64,000 bases of DNA from Lophium mytilinum (Eukaryota > Ascomycota > Dothideomycetes > Mytilinidiales > Mytilinidiaceae): positions 79,765-143,764 of the forward strand of contig MU004186.1 in assembly GCA_010093605.1 (NCBI GenBank). Direction: 5' to 3'. Of the stretch, positions 57,301-64,000 are shown in pieces. Position 1 is the first letter of the stretch. Every line of letters starts with the position of its first letter. A program made the translations under genes and the position numbers. The notes under the pieces are model-generated. The model saw nothing but the letters and a program-made list of their open reading frames with translations, had not been told where the DNA came from and did no database searches.

Positions 57301-58589
57301 AATTTACTATATAGATAATTCTATATTTAATATTAAGCCTAGTAACGCCCTTACTACTATTAACTATAATAGTAGTAATAATAACGCTATATAAGAAAAC
57401 TTTTTAGATAGTAAGAATTTTCTCTAGGCTCTAACTATAGTTATAGTTAGAGTCTAGTAGATATTTATCTAAGTATATTAGTCGCCTATATTTATAAACT
57501 AGAGTAACTACCCTCTAAGCTAGATAAACTCTAGCTCTTAGCCTATACTATTAATTCTTCTAAGAAAGTTATATAAGAAAAATAGCTTAACTTTAAATAT
57601 AGAATCTATACTTCTACTACTAGCATTATTAATAGTAGATACTTAATAGATATAGGCTACTTATATCTAGCTTTTATATTATATATATTTATAAAAATCT
57701 ATAAGCTTATAATAGTTCTAATTATAAAGCTAATACTACTGCGCCTTACTAATAGCTAGTTAATACTTATAGTTACGCATAAAGCTTAAATTACGCTATT
57801 ACTTAGAGCCTATATTAAATATCTATAGTGCTATATTACTAACCTTTAGGGCTATAATATTATTCTTAGTATACCTTAGTTTAAGTAATATAAGCCGCGT
57901 TCTATATAGAGAGAATATATACTAGATTTTAACTCTAACTACTATATAAGTAACTATCTATATATAGATAGCTACTAATATATCTAGAGTAATAGCTATA
58001 ACTAAGATATTACCTATAAAGAAAAAAAGCTATATAATAGTACTCTATATAAAATTATTAACTATTACTATAAGCTTAGCCTTAACCTTAATAAAGCTAA
58101 TAACTTTCTTACTAAATACTAGAAGCTTACCCGTAAAGGTAAGAAAGACGCTATTATCTAACTATAGAATAATAACTTTAATAAGCTTAATACCTATAAG
58201 AATAAAGCTACTTATACTATAGCTAATAATTCTACTCTCTATAGGCTTACTAAGCTTAATAATGCTTTAGCTAAGAAATAAGCTATATTTATATCTAACC
58301 TATTTATAATTAACCTAGCTAACTATAGAAAGTTCTTTAATAAAATAAATAGGCCTTCTATTACTAATAAAGAGATTAAGTAGCTTCTTCTAGATTAGCT
58401 TTATTATCTCTATAACGCCTAGAACCCCTAAGCAGCTAATATATTACCCCCTTACTATAATATAGATTATATAATTAACCTCTAGCCTAATAGTAAGCCG
58501 CCTATATAGAAGGTCTATAGCCTCTCTAGAGACTAAGCTACTATTATAAAAGTATTTATTAATAAAATACGCTCTAAAAGCTTTATTTA

Positions 58590-59170
58590 ACTAAGCTTAT
58601 TCTTCTTTACTACCCCTATACTTATTATTAAGAAACCTAGAGGCGGCCTTTATATCTATATAGACTATAGAGGACTAAATAATATTATAATTAAGAGCTA
58701 TAATATACTACCTTTTATTAAAGATACGCTTATACTACTAGCTAAAGCTAAATACTATACTAAGCTAGATATTATTAGCGCTTTTAATACCCTATATATT
58801 AAAGAGGGCGATAAGTATAAAATAGTATTTCTAATATAATAGGGCCTATTTAAATTTATAGTCCTTCTATTTAGCTTATATAATGCCCCTAGTTTATTCT
58901 AAGCCTATATTAATAATATACTCTATAAAGATCTTAACTACTACTATATAGCCTATATAAATAATATACTTATATTTAGTAATAGCCTTAAAGAATATAA
59001 GAAGTATATTATTTCTATAGTTATATAACTAAAAGACGCCGGCCTCTTTCTAGATATTTATAAATCTAAATTTACTATTTAAGAAGTTAAATACTTAGGC
59101 GTTATTATTAGTATTAATAGTATTTATATAGACCCTTATAAGGTCTAAATAGTACTTAACTAGCCTACCT
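58590..59170 (+). pseudogene. reverse transcriptase domain of the Gypsy element
   Basis: Readable through the mutations: a KKPRGGLYIYIDYRGLNN block, AKYYTKLDIISAFN, a KEGDKYK block, and the catalytic box at 58951-58977, where the usual two aspartates now read Asn-Asn (AYINNILIF). Asp to Asn is exactly a G-to-A change, so RIP has removed the active site as well as the frame. Confidence 0.85.
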
Positions 59171-61529
59171 CTAGAAACCTTAAAGATATTTAAGCCTTCT
59201 TAGGTTTCTATAACTTCTATTATTATTTTATTACTAGGTATTCTAAATTTACTATACCCCTTTCTATACTTATATTCTTAGCTAAGAAATTATTTAAGTT
59301 CCCTTAGAAGAATAATAGAGATAAAGTACGCGCGTTTATATATATTAAAGAATACTTTAGAAATACTTCTTAGCTAGCCCTATAGAATCTAGATTATAAA
59401 ATATAGATAGAGTATAACTTCTTAGACTATACTATTACTGCCATGCTATTATAAATATAACTAGACGGCACCTTATAACCTATTACTTTTATATTATAAA
59501 GAATAACGCTATAGTAAATTAATTATACTATCTATAATAAAGAACTTCTTACTATTATCTTAGTATTTAAAGACTAGCGCCTAGAACTAGCTAGCTAAGG
59601 CTAGAAGTATAGCAGCCCTATTAATATTATATCTAACTATAAGAATCTTTAAACGTTTATAATAACTAAGCGCCTTAATTACTATTAGGCCCGCTAGGCT
59701 AAATTCTTAGCTAAATTTAACTTTAAGATTATATATAAACCTAGTAAACTTAATAATAAACTAGATCTTCTTACTAGGTAACCTAGTAATAAACTATCTA
59801 AAGGTAACGCTTACTATAACTATTAGAAGTAAGTTATACTTAAACCTACTAACTATAAGCCTAATATATATTACGCCGTTAACTTAGCCTATATATTTAC
59901 TAAGAACGCTCTAGAGTATATAGTTATAGATCTTACCTTAATACTCTATAACCTTAGTAAATTTAATTAATCTAACAGCGCTAATAAACTTTAGCTTATA
60001 GTTACTTGCACTAGATAAATATAATTATAACTAGAGCCCCTAGATAAGATAAAGGATTCTAGAATAACCTCTATAGTAAGAGATAAGATAAAGAATTCTT
60101 CTACTAATAATAGATAAGCTTCTAATGCTAAGCTATATAATATATTAAAGCTAGTTCTAACTAGTAATTAAATACTATAATAAGTAAAGAAAGCCTTTTA
60201 AACTAATTCTATTATATAAGCAATTAAATACGCTAAATAATATAATAAATAATAACTACTAATATAATTCTACTAAGACTACTACTTATAAATTAAGCTT
60301 AGGGATTATAATATAATTAATAACTTTCTCTATATTTAGAAGAAGCTATATATACTAGTTATACTAAAGCTATATACTATAATTATCTAATCTATATATA
60401 AATCTAAACTAGCTAGTTATACTAAAATAACTTCTATATACGCTAGGCTAAGTAATTACTATTACTAGCCTCTTATAATATCTAATATTAATTAGTACGT
60501 AGGTGCTTATATAACTTATTAGCGCTTAAAGTACTTTAGAGAAGGTAAGTAAGGCCTTCTTTACCTACTACTAATTCCGCATTACTACTAGTATAATATC
60601 TTAGTTAATTTTATTAGACCGCTACCTATCTATAAATAATAGGGTAGGTAATATAAGTATATTATAGTTATAGTTAATTAACTATCTAAGAAGAGAAAGT
60701 TTATTCTACTTAATTCTATAGAAGTTAAGCTAGTTATTTAAGTATTTATTAAATAGGTTTAGTATAAGAAAGATTATCTATATACTATTATATTTAATTA
60801 AGGCGCGCAGTTTATATTATATTTCTAGAAACGCCTCTACGCCTATATTAGTATCTTACCTAAGTTATTCTTATTATTTTACCCTAAAATAGATAGCTAG
60901 ACTAAGATTACTAATATAGTACTTAAGTAATATCTACGCGCCTATATTAACTATAAGTAAGATAACTAAATAGATCTTCTATCTATTACTAAATTTAAGG
61001 CTAACTACGCTAAAATAATAATAGGCGTATTACTATTTATAGCTACTAAAGGCTATAACCCGCGCTTAGAACTAGAACTAGTAGATAACTCTATTAAACT
61101 AAAAGGACCCTAGAAATTACTTTAAGAGAAAGCTAACGCCCTAGCTAAGTAGATTAACTAACTCTAGCTCTCTCTATAAGATAAGCTTACCTAGGTCTAA
61201 GTATAATAAGCTTACTATATAAACCTTAAGTATAAGCCTATACCTAAGTTTAAAGTTAGTAATAAGGTTATACTTAATGCTTATAATATTAAGATATAAT
61301 ACCTAAATAAGTTACTTAATTATAAGTAGCTAGGCCCTTATAAGATTATACGCGTTATTAATAATAGCGCCTATAAGCTTATACTACTATAAACTATAAA
61401 AGGACTATTTAATATTTTCTATCTATAGCTACTCTATAGAATTACTTATAAGCCGCTTAAAGAATAGATATATAATAAACCTAGCCCTATTAAAGTTAAC
61501 TAGAAAGGTTTTAAATAATAGAATATAGA

Positions 61530-61710
61530 TAATATTATTAACTTATAGATTAATAAAGTAATAATTAATTCTACTATAAGTAAAAAAGGCCTCTTATAAT
61601 ATAAAATCTAATACACCGGTTACCCTAACTAGAACGCTAAACCTAAGTAGAAATTATATAAAAGTACGTTTAATTACTATAATATTATAATAGACTACTA
61701 TTATTAATAC
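61530..61710 (+). pseudogene. chromodomain of the Gypsy element
   Basis: Near the end of the pol region the reading INKVIINSTISKKGLL, then YTGYP and NAKPK, follows the chromodomain pattern (strand, basic turn, the K.TGYP box with its aromatic residues, and a final helix). In-frame TAG/TAA replace the expected Gln and Trp codons. Such domains guide integration toward particular chromatin marks. Confidence 0.75.
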
Positions 61711-62190
61711 TTTAACGCTGCTAGACCTTATAAGTCTTTTAAGAAACTTAAGTACTAGAAACCCCTACTAGCTATAATTATATTAAGACTATAGAAGTAG
61801 ACCTTAAACTAGATATTACTAAAGCTAACTAGCGCTAGCTAGCTAAGTAATTACTAACTTCTCTAGTTAGAAGACGCTAACCTAGTAGACTACTAGGTAA
61901 TAGATAATATAAAGGTTTATAAGTTTTAACCTCTATACTAATTTATATTACGCCTATATAGTACCTATAGATTATAATATCTATAGTTTATAATACTAAT
62001 AGTTTATAATACTATATAAAAGACTAAAAGAGTTATAAAGAATTATAGTAAGACTATATAATTAATAGAAAGACTAATTAAGGAAGAACTAATTAAGAAA
62101 AGACTAATTAGAAAGAAGTACTTGCGCATAGTAAGTATAAAATAGAAAGGCTAAAGTATAATACTAGAAGAAGCTCTATATATAGTTTCT

Positions 62191-62205
62191 TTTAGAGGAG
62201 GGTAG
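62191..62205 (+). other. polypurine tract of the Gypsy element
   Basis: AGAGGAGGGTAG lies directly against the right LTR, the position of the plus-strand primer in LTR retrotransposons. It is one of the few G-rich stretches left in the island. Confidence 0.8.
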
Positions 62206-62425
62206 TATTATAGCTATAATATAACCTTTATTATAATATATTTCTAATATATATAATAGCGTTATATACCCTCTAGTATATAATTACTATTATATAACTA
62301 GGCTTAGTGCTAGCCTTATCTACCTTTTAGCCGGCGCTCCGCGCCCTTCTTTCTTTCTTATAGCTACTTTATCTATATATACTAATATTAAGTCTTCTCT
62401 TATAATCCGCTATTACACTATAATA
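62206..62425 (+). repeat. right LTR, 220 bp
   Basis: Begins TATTATAGCTATAATATAAC and ends TTACACTATAATA, followed by the duplication CTATA. Same length as the left LTR. Confidence 0.9.
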
Positions 62426-62430
62426 CTATA

Positions 62431-63110
62431 TACTACGCCGCTATTATCTTAAACTCTTTAATTAAGATAAAATAGTTTAAGGGATAGTAGAATAGGCACT
62501 CTATTAAGAAGAAATATATTAAGATTATAAAGAAGTTTATTAAGAAGTACTAGTAGAGTAGCTACTATAGTAATATATCTTATCTAGAACTAGAATCTAT
62601 ACCTAAGTCTACTCTAACGCCTACGCCTATATCTACGCCTACGCCTATATCTATACTAGCACCTTATATTTAATAGCCTTAAATATATATATCTATATAA
62701 AATTATAAGTATATTAAAACTATATATAGTAATAATAATAGTAATAAGCTAGTCTCTAATTTCTATAAAGAATACCTTAATACCTCTACTATACTAATTA
62801 TATAGGTATATAGCTAGAAGTTACTTAGTAAGAATAGTATATTAGAGCCTCTTTTTATAGTAGATAAGATAATTCTATAGTAGAATAGTAGATACTATTC
62901 TATACTAGACCTAGCCTAGTTTATACTTAATATTTTTATAGTGCCGCCGATATCTAATAACTATAAAAGGTTATTTAGTAGAGTATCTATTATACTAGAG
63001 AGATAATATTAATAGCTTAGAATAGATATACTTAAGGTAAATAAGTACCTAAGGTTAGCCTATAGGCCGGTACTAAAAAATATATTTAATAATAATATAG
63101 GCTATATATA
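62431..63110 (+). pseudogene. C-terminal part of the hAT transposase, with dimerisation domain
   Basis: Through the RIP stops, the plus strand reads a FYKEYLN start near 62760, a region that would have held the WW pair (now TAG TAG), RYYSILDLA, FIVPPISNNYKRLFSR near 62935-62985, and IDILKVNKYLRLAY ending at about 63063. This follows the order of the hAT family dimerisation region (RYP.L...A.D.L..P.....ER.FS......R..L..... E...CL). It confirms the superfamily and shows that the transposase ran left to right. Confidence 0.75.
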
Positions 63111-63558
63111 GTTAGGTAGTATATTATATATATTACTAGCTATACTTAAAGTAATAGTAGTAGAATAACTATAGATATTAAAACGCGTAGAGGTATAGTA
63201 TAAGATAGAGAGTAATATTAATAAAAAAGAAGTAGAGAAAAAAGAGGCTATATTAAAAGCTATATTAAAAGAGGTAGTATATAGAGTAGCTAAGAATACT
63301 AAGTTTAATAATAATAACTTATTTATAATAGCTAATAATAACTAGAGAGAGCTATATAAAATAGAAAGGCTAATTAATAGCTATATAAATTAGAGAGTTA
63401 TTAAACCTTAAACTCTAGAATATCTTAGCGCTAAACTATTTTAGAAGGCTACTAACTATTTTAGGTAACCCTTAGCCCTATTATAGAGCTTCTAGAGCTC
63501 CTAGAGCTCTATAGAAATTGCTATAGATGGAGTGGATTTAAGGCAAAATCCACTCTAG

Positions 63559-63587
63559 TCCAGTCCAGTTCCTTTACTGCTTCTTAA
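63559..63587. repeat. right terminal repeat and target-site duplication of the hAT element
   Basis: 63559-63579 is the reverse complement of the left terminal repeat except for one T in place of C. CTTCTTAA follows at 63580-63587. Confidence 0.85.
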
Positions 63588-63886
63588 TTCTCTGCCTGCA
63601 GCGCGTACCGATAACGTACTCGCGACCGTCCTTTCCCGAGGGAAGGGAAGCATCTCGGATGTATGTACATGCAACGCGATGCGGCCAGGCGTTGCTAAAA
63701 TGTAGGTGCGCACGAATGCGAAGATGCGCTCATGTATGGAAAGTCATCGGATGATATAAATATGGAGTTTTGAATGGGGCAATTGGCGAACTAGGGCCGG
63801 CGGGGGGGGGCTGGCTGGAAGGGGTTTCCCTGCGTTAGCCTACCTAGACGTGGATCAATCACCTCAACAGAGGCGCGAGGATGATA

Positions 63887-64000
63887 CAGTAAACCCCCGT
63901 TATAGTGATACGGGTTTTTTCAAGGGGGTGTATCACTGTATAGAGAGTATCACTGTATCTAATGTCACGTGCTGGAGATTTGTAAGCCAGACGCCTCCTA
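63887..64000. mobile_element. left end of a pogo/Fot1-type (Tc1-mariner) transposon, cut by the window edge
   Basis: CAGTAAACCCCCGTTATAGT follows a TA dinucleotide (63885-63886). Terminal repeats of fungal pogo/Fot1 elements typically start with a CAGT.AA.CCCCG.TATA-like sequence after a duplicated TA. The next 60 bases contain GTATCACTGTAT twice. Composition is normal, so this element is not RIP-mutated over the part seen. The other end and any transposase lie outside. Confidence 0.5.

Larger units (their letters stand above)
54174..62425 (+). mobile_element. complete Ty3/Gypsy LTR retrotransposon of the chromovirus type, RIP-inactivated
   Basis: 8,252 bases, bounded by two 220-bp LTRs and a 5-bp target duplication CTATA (54169-54173 and 62426-62430). 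The order along the plus strand is LTR, a gag-like part, protease/reverse transcriptase/RNase H, integrase, chromodomain, polypurine tract, LTR. That order (reverse transcriptase before integrase) is Ty3/Gypsy, and the chromodomain after integrase makes it a chromovirus. Every domain is interrupted by stops from C-to-T and G-to-A changes, so it codes for nothing now. It lies inside the hAT transposase gene, so it arrived after the hAT element. Confidence 0.9.
50999..63579 (+). mobile_element. RIP-mutated hAT-superfamily DNA transposon, interrupted by a Gypsy element
   Basis: Terminal inverted repeats of 21 bases (50999-51019 and 63559-63579) begin CAGTGAAGGAACTGG and differ at a single base (C/T). 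They are bordered by the 8-bp duplication CTTCTTAA. CAGTG-type ends with an 8-bp duplication are the hallmark of hAT elements. The plus strand right of the nested retrotransposon still encodes the hAT dimerisation domain, which fixes the superfamily and the orientation. Removing the 8,252-bp Gypsy element and one copy of its 5-bp duplication leaves about 4.32 kb, a normal autonomous hAT size. Nearly all CA/TG has become TA, so the frame is full of stops. The last 60-100 bases at each end are less mutated. Confidence 0.85.

Noticed and set aside
1-64000. CRISPR arrays, bacterial operons, ribosomal RNA genes
   Set aside because: None present. The short tandem repeats seen have no regular spacers, and gene structure is eukaryotic throughout.

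Overview
The window is a gene-dense piece of a filamentous ascomycete (Pezizomycotina) nuclear genome. The evidence is very short GT-AG introns (46-79 nt in most genes) with CTRAY/TACTAAC-like branch sites just before the acceptor, a eukaryotic gene set (ATG3, twinfilin, DPH1, THADA/TRM732, BolA-like, HMG-CoA lyase), and a 12.5-kb AT-rich island nearly free of CA/TG and full of TA. That last pattern is the signature of repeat-induced point mutation (RIP). A dothideomycete is my guess; the sequence does not prove it.

Layout. 0-10.5 kb: the 3' exon of a membrane protein, HMG-CoA lyase and DPH1 sharing a 172-bp divergent promoter, a single-pass Ser/Thr-rich membrane protein, a SnoaL-like protein, an NSRP1-like splicing factor and a GFA-type zinc enzyme. 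11.5-16.6 kb: a graveyard of frame-broken coiled-coil coding sequence (minus strand) and a duplicated Pro/Ser-rich module (plus strand). 16.6-20.7 kb: no genes, but several inverted-repeat structures that look like small or decayed DNA transposons. 20.7-36.3 kb: a secreted lipocalin/AttH-like protein, a 1,521-residue PPR-like protein, a 2OG-Fe(II) oxygenase divergent from ATG3, an unknown coiled-coil protein, twinfilin and a TRI12-type MFS transporter. 37.5-48.4 kb: an eight-exon TRM732/THADA homologue (1,696 aa), a Gln-rich unknown protein and a mitochondrial BolA-like protein. 48.4-51.0 kb: GC-rich, no convincing gene.

50,999-63,579 is one nested transposon. A hAT-superfamily element (8-bp target duplication CTTCTTAA, 21-bp terminal inverted repeats starting CAGTG, a recognisable hAT dimerisation domain) is split by a complete 8,252-bp Ty3/Gypsy chromovirus (two 220-bp LTRs, 5-bp duplication CTATA, polypurine tract, reverse transcriptase, chromodomain). 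Both are heavily RIP-mutated. The last 114 bases carry what looks like the left end of a pogo/Fot1-type transposon.

The host genes are mostly housekeeping and do not form an obvious pathway or biosynthetic cluster. Exon joins were worked out by eye; the ones listed keep frame through every junction and agree with known family motifs where a family is recognised.
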